This document shows, one piece after another, positions 1-6,812 of a stretch of 9,773 nucleotides of DNA (its first letter is position 1; every line of letters starts with the position of its first letter). A program made the translations under genes and the position numbers. Under the pieces are notes generated by a model. It ran no database searches. It saw only the letters and a list, made by a program, of their open reading frames with translations, and had not been told where the DNA came from. Location of the stretch: the NCBI RefSeq assembly GCF_030146175.1, contig NZ_JASLCE010000095.1:1-9773 (forward strand). The letters are read 5' to 3'. The DNA is from Flavobacterium sp. Lineage in GTDB: Bacteria > Bacteroidota > Bacteroidia > Flavobacteriales > Flavobacteriaceae.

Positions 1-1000
<1,000 letters not shown>

Positions 1001-1008
1001 TAGAAATA

Positions 1009-1047
1009 AAAAAATGCCTTGATAATTCATTTTATCAGGCATTTTTT
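1009..1047. terminator. Bidirectional hairpin terminator between cas2 and the array
   Basis: An A-run and ATGCCTTGATAA pair with TTATCAGGCAT and a T-run, with a single bulged base and a six-base loop. The plus strand ends in TTTTTTATT and the minus strand in TTTTTTTATT, so it can work both ways. It would end the cas transcript on the plus strand. It would also stop any minus-strand array transcript before it ran into cas2. Confidence 0.85.
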
Positions 1048-1106
1048 ATTGTTTTTTATTCTGTATATTATATCAAAATCCTTGTATTTACAAGGCTTCC
1101 AAAGAG
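1048..1106. promoter_or_regulatory. CRISPR leader (AT-rich), with a 16-bp palindrome
   Basis: This is the 59-nt stretch between the terminator and the first repeat. It is strongly AT-rich and contains CCTTGTA-TT-TACAAGG at 1080-1095, seven-base arms around a two-base centre, ending 11 nt before the first repeat. The array end beside it has identical repeats while the far end is degenerate, which marks this side as the probable site of spacer insertion. I found no convincing TTG/TAnnTTTG promoter pointing into the array. Confidence 0.6.
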
Positions 1107-2035
1107 GTTGGAATCGTATTCGATAAAACTACAAAAATTTGAAAGGAATTCACAACCTTTCTCAATAACTATAAAATTTCTACGCGGTTGGAATCGTATT
1201 CGATAAAACTACAAAAATTTGAAAGGAATTCACAACGAAACTGAAGAAGAGCCGTCAAAAGACACTGTTGGAATCGTATTCGATAAAACTACAAAAATTT
1301 GAAAGGAATTCACAACGAAAACCAAGCATATATAAAAGAAATTATCGTTGGAATCGTATTCGATAAAACTACAAAAATTTGAAAGGAATTCACAACAGTT
1401 AATTGTGATAACAGCCGATTGTGGGGGGTGGAATCGTATTCGATAAAACTACAAAAATTTGAAAGGAATTCACAACATCCAAACGAGCGCGAAAAAATAT
1501 TTGCCGGTTGGAATCGTATTCGATAAAACTACAAAAATTTGAAAGGAATTCACAACAATGAGTTATAATTTTACGCCATGAACCAGGTTGGAATCGTATT
1601 CGATAAAACTACAAAAATTTGAAAGGAATTCACAACAATTCCTGATCAAATGAATTCCTATATAATGTTGGAATCGTATTCGATAAAACTACAAAAATTT
1701 GAAAGGAATTCACAACGAGTTGGCGCGGCCTCAATCGCGGGTTTTGGTTGGAATCGTATTCGATAAAACTACAAAAATTTGAAAGGAATTCTCAACTGTA
1801 AATCGAGGCGCTCATTAAATTCATAAGTTGGAATCGTATTCGATAAAACTACAAAAAAATGAAAGGAATTCACAACAAAGCGGTTTCAAGTTTTTTTTGA
1901 GAATAGTTGGAATTGTATCCGATAAAACTACAAAAATTTGAAAGGAATTCACAACCGCTCCTGCATGATCTTGCCGATGCGTTCGGTTGGAATTGTATCC
2001 GATAAATCTACAAAAATTTGAAAAGAATTCATTGC
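1107..2035 (-). CRISPR. CRISPR array: 12 repeats of 50 bp, 11 spacers (type II-C)
   Basis: Repeats start at 1107, 1187, 1267, 1347, 1427, 1507, 1587, 1667, 1747, 1827, 1906 and 1986. On the plus strand each begins GTTGGAATCGTATTCG and ends GAAAGGAATTCACAAC. Spacers are 30 nt except the tenth (29 nt). Repeats 1-8 are identical except repeat 5 (GGTGG for GTTGG). Repeat 9 ends CTCAAC; repeat 10 has AA for TT in the ATTTG tract; repeats 11 and 12 share GAATTGTATCC; repeat 12 also lost its CACAAC end. Decay at the right puts the leader at the cas2 side. Repeats of 46-50 bp are longer than the common 36 bp but known for Bacteroidota II-C arrays. The minus strand is given as the likely crRNA strand because that reading (GTTGTGAATTCCTTTCAAA) resembles Bacteroides II-C repeats, from memory, and carries a promoter-like element. 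The strand is inferred. Confidence 0.97.
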
Positions 2036-2072
2036 TTTACTAATAGATAGTTTCTACTATAAGTATTTTTTA
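1986..2072 (+). ncRNA. Possible tracrRNA: degenerate terminal repeat plus hairpin and T-run (weak)
   Basis: If crRNAs are read from the minus strand, the plus-strand copy of repeat 12 can act as anti-repeat. Near the crRNA 5' end, two of its base changes keep pairing as G-U wobbles; one gives a U-U and one a C-A mismatch. Immediately after come ATAGT-TTCT-ACTAT (2047-2060) and TATTTTTTATTTT, a minimal hairpin with a T-run. Against it: the pairing that should be strongest, at GUUG, is damaged, the tail is very short, and no clean promoter is seen. It may simply be a decayed last repeat, with the real tracrRNA near cas9 outside the window. Confidence 0.25.
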
Positions 2073-2190
2073 TTTTCACCCACCAAAGAGAATTTTTATT
2101 TTACTACATTCGTAATCGAAATAATCGGCTCGATGGAATAGAAGAGCAGATACAACCCAAAAACCAAACCACCAAAAACTACTATAAAAA

Positions 2191-2436
2191 ATGGAACAAA
2201 AAGAACCAGGAGCCTTAACAAACGAAGAGCTATTACAGGAAATAAAAAAAATGAAAACCACCCGAATTTACGATGCCGGGATTATTGGTGCTTTAATAGG
2301 AGTAGCCTTTTATGGCACTGTTAAAGGTGGCTTTGGCATATTTACCTTTATTCCGCTTGTCTATATACCTATTGCTACAAAGAACAATAAAAAATACACT
2401 GCGTTAAAGGAACAGCTAAAAGAAAGAGGCTTATAA
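2191..2436 (+). CDS. Small two-helix membrane protein, function unknown
   Basis: This 81-residue protein has a charged N-terminus (MEQKEPGALTNEELLQEIKK), then two hydrophobic segments, roughly residues 29-48 (AGIIGALIGVAFYGTVKGG) and 49-63 (FGIFTFIPLVYIPIA). A lysine-rich tail (NNKKYTALKEQLKERGL) likely forms a helix. Both ends would face the same side, probably the cytoplasm by the positive-inside rule. It resembles small hypothetical membrane proteins common in Bacteroidota, but I cannot assign a function. The start follows the A-rich CTACTATAAAAA, typical of the group, and no earlier in-frame start exists. It lies between the CRISPR array and a terminator, with no operon partner. I infer neither a CRISPR role nor a toxin role. 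Confidence 0.75.
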   Translation: MEQKEPGALTNEELLQEIKKMKTTRIYDAGIIGALIGVAFYGTVKGGFGIFTFIPLVYIPIATKNNKKYTALKEQLKERGL

Positions 2437-2440
2437 TAAA

Positions 2441-2477
2441 AAACACCTGACCCGTTTTTAAAACGGGTCAGGTGTTT
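2441..2477. terminator. 17-bp perfect hairpin terminator, stronger on the minus strand
   Basis: AAACACCTGACCCGTTT and AAACGGGTCAGGTGTTT are exact inverted copies around a three-base TTA loop. It begins 4 nt after the small membrane protein stop, so it ends that transcript. On the plus strand only TTT follows, whereas the minus strand continues TTTTTTATTATAA, a better U-tract. It can therefore also act as a second barrier for transcription coming from yebC. Confidence 0.85.
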
Positions 2478-2486
2478 AATTCCGAT

Positions 2487-2538
2487 CGCGCGGATTTACT
2501 TCGTCTGTTCGGCTAAAGCCTCGGGTTTAATCCGTGCG
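2487..2538. repeat. GC-rich intergenic inverted element, possible dispersed repeat
   Basis: CGCGCGGATT (2487-2496) pairs with AATCCGTGCG (2529-2538) over ten positions with one G-U. An inner GGC-TAAA-GCC hairpin sits at 2511-2520. The element is richer in GC than its surroundings, has no long open frame, and lies between two complete terminators. Its look (GGATTTACTTCGTC, GGCTAAAGCCTCGGG) suggests a multicopy intergenic repeat of Flavobacterium-type genomes, but only one copy is visible here. Confidence 0.4.
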
Positions 2539-2548
2539 TTATATAAAC

Positions 2549-2582
2549 AAAAAAACTACGACATTGCTATCGTAGTTTTTTT
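2549..2582. terminator. Bidirectional terminator downstream of yebC
   Basis: An A-run and ACTACGA pair with TCGTAGT and a T-run around an eight-base loop (CATTGCTA). Both strands end in a run of seven T. It starts about 20 nt past the yebC stop, so its main job is probably ending the yebC transcript on the minus strand. Confidence 0.85.
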
Positions 2583-2602
2583 ATGTAAAGTGTAGTGAAA
2601 GC

Positions 2603-3319
2603 TTATTCAGCCTCAACCATCGTATGGTATACGTTCATCACGTCGTCATCTTCTTCAATTTTTTCCAATAGTTTTTCCACATCCGCTACCTGATCGGCAG
2701 TAAGGGTTTTGGTTACTTGCGGAATACGGTCAAAACCAGACGAAAGGATCTCGATATTGCGGTTTTCCAATTCTTTCTGGATCGAACCAAAACTTTCGAA
2801 TGGCGCATACATCATGATACCGTCTTCGTCGGCAAAGATTTCTTCCACACCAAAATCGATCATTTCCAATTCCAGTTCCTCTACATCCTGACCTTCAGCC
2901 GGGATTCGGAAATTACAAGTATGATCAAACATAAATTCAACGGAACCTTGTGTACCCATCGTACCGTTGCATTTGTTAAAATAGCTACGGATATTGGCTA
3001 CAGTACGGTTGTTATTGTCGGTAGCCGTTTCGATCAAAATCGCGATTCCGTGGGGTGCATATCCTTCAAATAAAACCTCCTTATAGTTGGCCGTATCTTT
3101 ATCGGATGCTTTTTTAATCGCACGCTCTACGTTATCTTTTGGCATGTTGGCCGCTTTGGCATTTTGCATCACCGCACGCAAGCGGGAGTTGGTTTCAGGG
3201 CTTGGTCCGCCTTCTTTAACCGCCATTACGATATCTTTTCCAATTCTGGTAAACGTTTTGGCCATTGCCGACCAACGTTTCATTTTTCTTGCTTTTCTAA
3301 ATTCAAACGCTCTTCCCAT
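2603..3319 (-). CDS. yebC: YebC/TACO1-family protein
   Basis: The product is 238 residues, the usual size. The N-terminus MGRAFEFRKARKMKRWSAMA, followed by KTFTRIGKDIVMAVKEGG, SRLRAVMQNAKAANMPKDN and the block YKEVLFEGYAPHGIAILIE, is diagnostic of the family. The acidic C-terminus (LLEKIEEDDDVMNVYHTM) completes the third domain. Family members are cytoplasmic and have long been annotated as transcriptional regulators. Newer work points to a translation role at proline-rich stalling sites; nothing here decides between them. The frame is open for 25 codons upstream, but ATG at 3317-3319 is chosen because it gives the conserved MGRAFE start and places the promoter at 3364-3394 upstream of the gene. 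A terminator follows at 2549-2582, so it appears monocistronic. Confidence 0.95.
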   Translation of the reverse strand: MGRAFEFRKARKMKRWSAMAKTFTRIGKDIVMAVKEGGPSPETNSRLRAVMQNAKAANMPKDNVERAIKKASDKDTANYKEVLFEGYAPHGIAILIETATDNNNRTVANIRSYFNKCNGTMGTQGSVEFMFDHTCNFRIPAEGQDVEELELEMIDFGVEEIFADEDGIMMYAPFESFGSIQKELENRNIEILSSGFDRIPQVTKTLTADQVADVEKLLEKIEEDDDVMNVYHTMVEAE

Positions 3320-3363
3320 AAGAGTTAATTGTATTTTGTTTATAGTTTTGTAAAAACAGCGTG

Positions 3364-3394
3364 CAAAAATAAAATTATTACTGCACTTTAACAA
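3364..3394 (-). promoter_or_regulatory. Bacteroidota-type promoter for yebC
   Basis: Read on the minus strand, TTG (3392-3394) is followed after 20 nt by TATTTTTG (3364-3371), an exact match to TAnnTTTG at permitted spacing. Transcription would start near 3357-3360, giving a 5' UTR of about 40 nt. The TTG lies inside the U-tract of the gcvT terminator. Confidence 0.7.
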
Positions 3395-3423
3395 AAAAAG
3401 AGACTTTTTAAAGTCCCTTTTCC
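3391..3423 (-). terminator. Terminator of gcvT
   Basis: On the minus strand AAAGGGACTTT pairs with AAGTCTCTTT, including one G-U pair that would be an A-C mismatch on the plus strand, so it works only for the gcvT direction. The T-run TTTTTTTGTT follows. It begins about 6 nt after the gcvT stop. Confidence 0.8.
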
Positions 3424-3428
3424 TGTGA

Positions 3429-4511
3429 TTATTTTTTGTAAAATGGTAATTTAACCACTTTTGCAGCTACATCATTTTTTCGGATTCGAATCGCAATCTC
3501 GCTGTCAACTGCCGAAAAAGCAGTCGGTACATAGCCTAAACCAATACCTTTGTTTAGCGATGGTGACATGGTTCCGGAAGTTACAATACCGATTACATTT
3601 CCGTCTTTGTCTACGATTTCATAATCATGACGTGGAATACCTCTTTCGGTTAATTCGAACGCAACTAATTTTCGGGTAACGCCGGCTTCTTTTTGTGCTT
3701 TCAGATTTGCGGAATTCACAAACTCTTTGTCAAATTTAGTGATCCAACCCAATCCGGCTTCCAATGGCGACGTCGTATCGTTGATATCGTTTCCGTATAA
3801 GCAGAATCCCATTTCCAGACGTAAGGTATCACGAGCTGCCAATCCGATTGGTTTGATTCCGAATGCCGCTCCGGCTTCGAATATGTTGTTCCAGATGGTT
3901 TCGGCATCTTCATTTTTAAAATAGATTTCAAATCCGCCTGATCCGGTATAACCCGTAGCCGAAATGATCACGTCTTTTACACCGGCAAATTCGCCCATTT
4001 GGAACGAATAATACGGCATGTTAGCCAAATCGATTGCTGTTAACGATTGCATCGCTTCGGCTGCTTTTGGTCCCTGGATGGCTAATAGCGAATAGGCATC
4101 GGATGCATTTTCCATAGTCACACCCAAATCGTTGTGTTGTGAAATCCAGTTCCAGTCTTTTTCAATGTTGGAAGCGTTAACGACCAACAGGTAGTTGTTA
4201 TCGGCAATTTTATAAATAATAAGATCGTCCACAATACCGCCTTCGTTATTTGGAAGACAGGAGTATTGAGCTTTTCCATCCACTAATTTAGAAGCGTCGT
4301 TAGACGTTACTTTTTGGATCAAAGCCAGGGCATTTTCGCCACGAAGGAAAAATTCACCCATATGGGATACATCAAAAACACCTACGCCGTTACGAACCGT
4401 TTCATGCTCAATGTTAACTCCTTCGTACTGAACAGGCATGTTATATCCTGCAAACGGAACCATTTTAGCTCCCAAACTTTCGTGAACGTGCGTTAATGCT
4501 GTATTTTTCAT
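3429..4511 (-). CDS. gcvT: Aminomethyltransferase (glycine cleavage system T protein)
   Basis: GcvT moves the aminomethyl carbon from the lipoyl arm of H protein to tetrahydrofolate, releasing ammonia and giving 5,10-methylene-tetrahydrofolate. The 360-residue protein has family-typical length. Visible signatures are [15 protein letters not shown] (18-32), VFDVSHMGE (45-53), [10 protein letters not shown] (91-100) with the conserved acidic pair, [11 protein letters not shown] (187-197) and [15 protein letters not shown] (226-240). The ATG at 4509-4511 gives the standard N-terminus ([19 protein letters not shown]). gcvH and gcvP are not adjacent. It lies 63 nt after thrC on the same strand with no terminator between, so read-through from the thr operon is possible, but a separate promoter-like site is present. 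That gap is too short for a glycine riboswitch. Confidence 0.96.
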   Translation of the reverse strand: MKNTALTHVHESLGAKMVPFAGYNMPVQYEGVNIEHETVRNGVGVFDVSHMGEFFLRGENALALIQKVTSNDASKLVDGKAQYSCLPNNEGGIVDDLIIYKIADNNYLLVVNASNIEKDWNWISQHNDLGVTMENASDAYSLLAIQGPKAAEAMQSLTAIDLANMPYYSFQMGEFAGVKDVIISATGYTGSGGFEIYFKNEDAETIWNNIFEAGAAFGIKPIGLAARDTLRLEMGFCLYGNDINDTTSPLEAGLGWITKFDKEFVNSANLKAQKEAGVTRKLVAFELTERGIPRHDYEIVDKDGNVIGIVTSGTMSPSLNKGIGLGYVPTAFSAVDSEIAIRIRKNDVAAKVVKLPFYKK

Positions 4512-4538
4512 TTTGTGCTGTATATTTATTTTAGGCCG

Positions 4539-4568
4539 CTAATGTATTGATTTTTTACGGAGTGGCAA
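4539..4568 (-). promoter_or_regulatory. Probable promoter for gcvT
   Basis: On the minus strand TTG (4566-4568) lies 19 nt before TACATTAG (4539-4546), which matches TAnnTTTG at five of six defined positions. Transcription would begin near 4532, about 20 nt before the gcvT ATG. Moderate support, as one consensus base is missing. Confidence 0.45.
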
Positions 4569-4574
4569 AGTGTT

Positions 4575-5864
4575 TTAGTGTCTGAGATAATCTTTCAGAT
4601 CTTCATAATTTCGAATCAGAATACTTTGTTTTGGTTTGTCCATCATTTCTTGAAGGGATAGCGGAATGAGCAAGCCGTGGTTTAAATACGATTGAACGGT
4701 GTCAAGGAATTTAACCGGATGGGCCGTTTCGAGAAATAACCCGGTAGCATTGGGATATTCCGCTAACTTTTTCTGAAGTCCGAGGTAGCCAACAGCGCCA
4801 TGCGGATCCATGATATACTGCACTTTTTGGAAAACCGATTCCATAGCGATTCGCGTTTCGATGTCACTAAACGTATAGGACGAGAAGTCCTTTTTTAGTT
4901 GCTCCCGGTCGCGGGCATACAATTCCTGTATACGGATAAAATTACTGGGATCGCTCACATCCATGGCATTCGAAACGGTACTGATGGTCGCTTTGGGTTG
5001 GTATATCCCATTGTCCAGATAGCGCGGTACGGTATCGTTGGCATTGGTGGCGGCAATAAAATGGGCGATCGGTAAGCCGAGTTGCTTGGCAAGCATTCCG
5101 GCACCAATATTTCCAAAGTTACCACTCGGACAGGAAACATAAAGTGGTTTTCCGGTGTCCTGGAGGACTTTATACGCAAAGAAAAAATAACACATCTGTG
5201 GTAACCAACGCGCCACATTGATCGAATTGGCCGAGGTTAGGTTTTTGGTTTTCAGATCGTTATCCTGAAATGCTTTTTTAACCATCGCCTGACAATCGTC
5301 AAATGAACCCTGAACTTCCAGTGCGCGGATGTTTTGTCCCAAAGTGGTTAATTGTGCTTCCTGGATCGGACTGACTTTCCCTTTGGGATAGAGTACCACC
5401 ACATCGACATTTTTTACACCCAAAAAACCATTGGCCACAGCGCCTCCGGTATCGCCCGAAGTAGCAACAAGAATGGTTGTTCTGCGGTTGTTATCCCGGT
5501 TAAAATAGGCCAGACAACGCGACATAAAGCGCGCGCCAACATCCTTAAAGGCAAGTGTCGGTCCGTGGAAAAGTTCCAGGATATAAATATTCTTTTCTAT
5601 CGGAACCACCGGAAAGTCAAACGAAAAGGTTTCGTCGATTATCTGCAGCAATTCATTTTCGGGAATGGCATCGCCTATAAATGGAGCCAGTACCATATAG
5701 GCGATATTTAGGTTGTCTGTTTTATTTAAAGTTGTAAAAAAAGAGGCGGGGAGCGGTGTTATTTGTTCCGGAAAATATAAACCTCCATCCGGGGCAATAC
5801 TCTGTAAAACCGCTTCCCGAAACCCGACACGATGTTGTTTATTTGCAAGACTATAATAGTTCAT
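4575..5864 (-). CDS. thrC: Threonine synthase
   Basis: ThrC converts O-phosphohomoserine to L-threonine with pyridoxal phosphate. The 429-residue protein shows the fold-type II signatures: the PLP lysine Lys107 in GPTLAFKDVGARFMSR, the phosphate-binding loop ATSGDTGGA (134-142), SANSINVARWLPQ (211-223), CPSGNFGN (245-252) and SNAMDVSDPSNF (298-309). The N-terminal block REAVLQSIAPDGGLYFP is the standard threonine synthase opening. The length and motifs fit the enteric and Bacteroidota class, not the shorter class related to threonine dehydratase. It begins 10 nt after thrB and ends the thr operon; no terminator is seen before gcvT. Confidence 0.96.
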   Translation of the reverse strand: MNYYSLANKQHRVGFREAVLQSIAPDGGLYFPEQITPLPASFFTTLNKTDNLNIAYMVLAPFIGDAIPENELLQIIDETFSFDFPVVPIEKNIYILELFHGPTLAFKDVGARFMSRCLAYFNRDNNRRTTILVATSGDTGGAVANGFLGVKNVDVVVLYPKGKVSPIQEAQLTTLGQNIRALEVQGSFDDCQAMVKKAFQDNDLKTKNLTSANSINVARWLPQMCYFFFAYKVLQDTGKPLYVSCPSGNFGNIGAGMLAKQLGLPIAHFIAATNANDTVPRYLDNGIYQPKATISTVSNAMDVSDPSNFIRIQELYARDREQLKKDFSSYTFSDIETRIAMESVFQKVQYIMDPHGAVGYLGLQKKLAEYPNATGLFLETAHPVKFLDTVQSYLNHGLLIPLSLQEMMDKPKQSILIRNYEDLKDYLRH

Positions 5865-5874
5865 AATACTGTTT

Positions 5875-6801
5875 TTAACCGTTAATTAATTGTACTCCCT
5901 GAATAGCAACCGGCGATACGTAAACTTCAAATGGTATTCCGGTTTCGGTATATTTTTGTTCCATTGCAAGAGCTACTTTATGAGCCATTTCAAGACCTTT
6001 ATTTAAAGTAAAAACAGAAGGCCCTGATCCGGATATTCCGACGCCTAAAGCACCGTTTTGCAAGGCTGTTTCTTTGATCCGATCAAACCCGGGAATATAA
6101 CCTGCCCGTAAAGGTTCAACGATCCGATCGTGTAGCGAACGGCGTATCAGCTCGTAATCGCTGGTATACAAACCGGCAATTAATCCACCCAGATTTCCCG
6201 ATTGGGCAATGGCTTTTTTTAACGGAATTTCGGATGGCAATACAGCCCGCATTTCGGATGTTTTCAATTCGATCTGCGGATGAATAACGGTGGCATATAA
6301 TTCGGACGGTACCGGTAAAGCTACCACATCCAATGGTTCGTAACCGCGAATAAGCGTAAAACCGCCTAAAAGTGCCGGAGCGACATTATCGGCGTGTTCG
6401 CAACCACTCGCTACAGCTTCTCCTTTCATGGCAAATGGAATAAGTTCCTTTGCGCTCAGCGGATTACCTAATAGCGCATTGATTCCAAAAACAGCTCCGG
6501 CAGCACTGGCGGCAGAACTGCCAATGCCACTTCCGGCCTTGATTTTTTTATGAATAACGATATCAAAACCACAATCGGGTTGTAGGGCTTCCAATAAAGC
6601 CATAGCAGCGACTCCGGCTACGTTTTGTGTGGCTTCCAGTGGTAAGTCGGCTCCGGTAATCCCAGTGATGCGGATACCTTTTTGGGTGGTTTGTGTCACG
6701 ATCATTTCATCTCCGATGGTTTCGAGACATAAGCCCAATACATCGAACCCGCAGGATACATTGGCCACGGTTGCCGGGCAAAATAGGCGTATAGTTTTCA
6801 T
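5875..6801 (-). CDS. thrB: Homoserine kinase (GHMP family)
   Basis: ThrB phosphorylates L-homoserine with ATP to O-phosphohomoserine, the ThrC substrate. The 308-residue protein has the GHMP pattern: an opening strand with PATVANVSCGFDVLGLCLE (9-27), the ATP-binding loop KAGSGIGSSAASAAG (88-102), the homoserine-kinase block GCEHADNVAPALLGGFTLI (133-151) and the C-terminal GHMP motif GVGISGSGPSVF (253-264). It starts 11 nt after the thrA stop and ends 10 nt before thrC, so the three genes are tightly coupled. The ATG at 6799-6801 gives the normal N-terminus. No oddities seen. Confidence 0.97.
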   Translation of the reverse strand: MKTIRLFCPATVANVSCGFDVLGLCLETIGDEMIVTQTTQKGIRITGITGADLPLEATQNVAGVAAMALLEALQPDCGFDIVIHKKIKAGSGIGSSAASAAGAVFGINALLGNPLSAKELIPFAMKGEAVASGCEHADNVAPALLGGFTLIRGYEPLDVVALPVPSELYATVIHPQIELKTSEMRAVLPSEIPLKKAIAQSGNLGGLIAGLYTSDYELIRRSLHDRIVEPLRAGYIPGFDRIKETALQNGALGVGISGSGPSVFTLNKGLEMAHKVALAMEQKYTETGIPFEVYVSPVAIQGVQLING

Positions 6802-6812
6802 ATTTATTCGTT

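Noticed and set aside
1001..1106. tracrRNA or anti-repeat in the leader region
   Set aside because: No stretch complementary to the repeat was found beyond very short AT matches.
1427..1430. Repeat 5 starting GGTGG as a possible shifted repeat boundary
   Set aside because: The 80-bp period is kept exactly, so a single T-to-G change at repeat position 2 explains it.
1107..2035. A plus-strand promoter inside the repeat (TTG-N23-AAAATTTG)
   Set aside because: The spacing is at the limit and the -7 box lacks the important leading T; the minus-strand version fits better. It is kept only as a possibility for repeats 11 and 12.
2076..2261. 61-codon minus-strand open frame overlapping the small membrane protein
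   Set aside because: It is Phe/Ser-rich antisense of A-rich coding DNA, has no recognisable motif and conflicts with the better plus-strand gene at 2191-2436.
2717..3073. 118-codon plus-strand frame opposite yebC
   Set aside because: It lies wholly antisense to a clear YebC protein and its composition looks like a coding shadow.
3320..3394. Upstream in-frame extension of yebC by 25 codons
   Set aside because: It is not conserved in character, it covers the promoter, and the family N-terminus MGRAFE starts at 3319.
4512..4574. Glycine riboswitch upstream of gcvT
   Set aside because: The 63-nt gap is too short and lacks the expected structured aptamer; it holds only a promoter-like site.
5352..5711. 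119-codon plus-strand frame opposite thrC
   Set aside because: It is antisense to conserved threonine synthase motifs, with no family resemblance.
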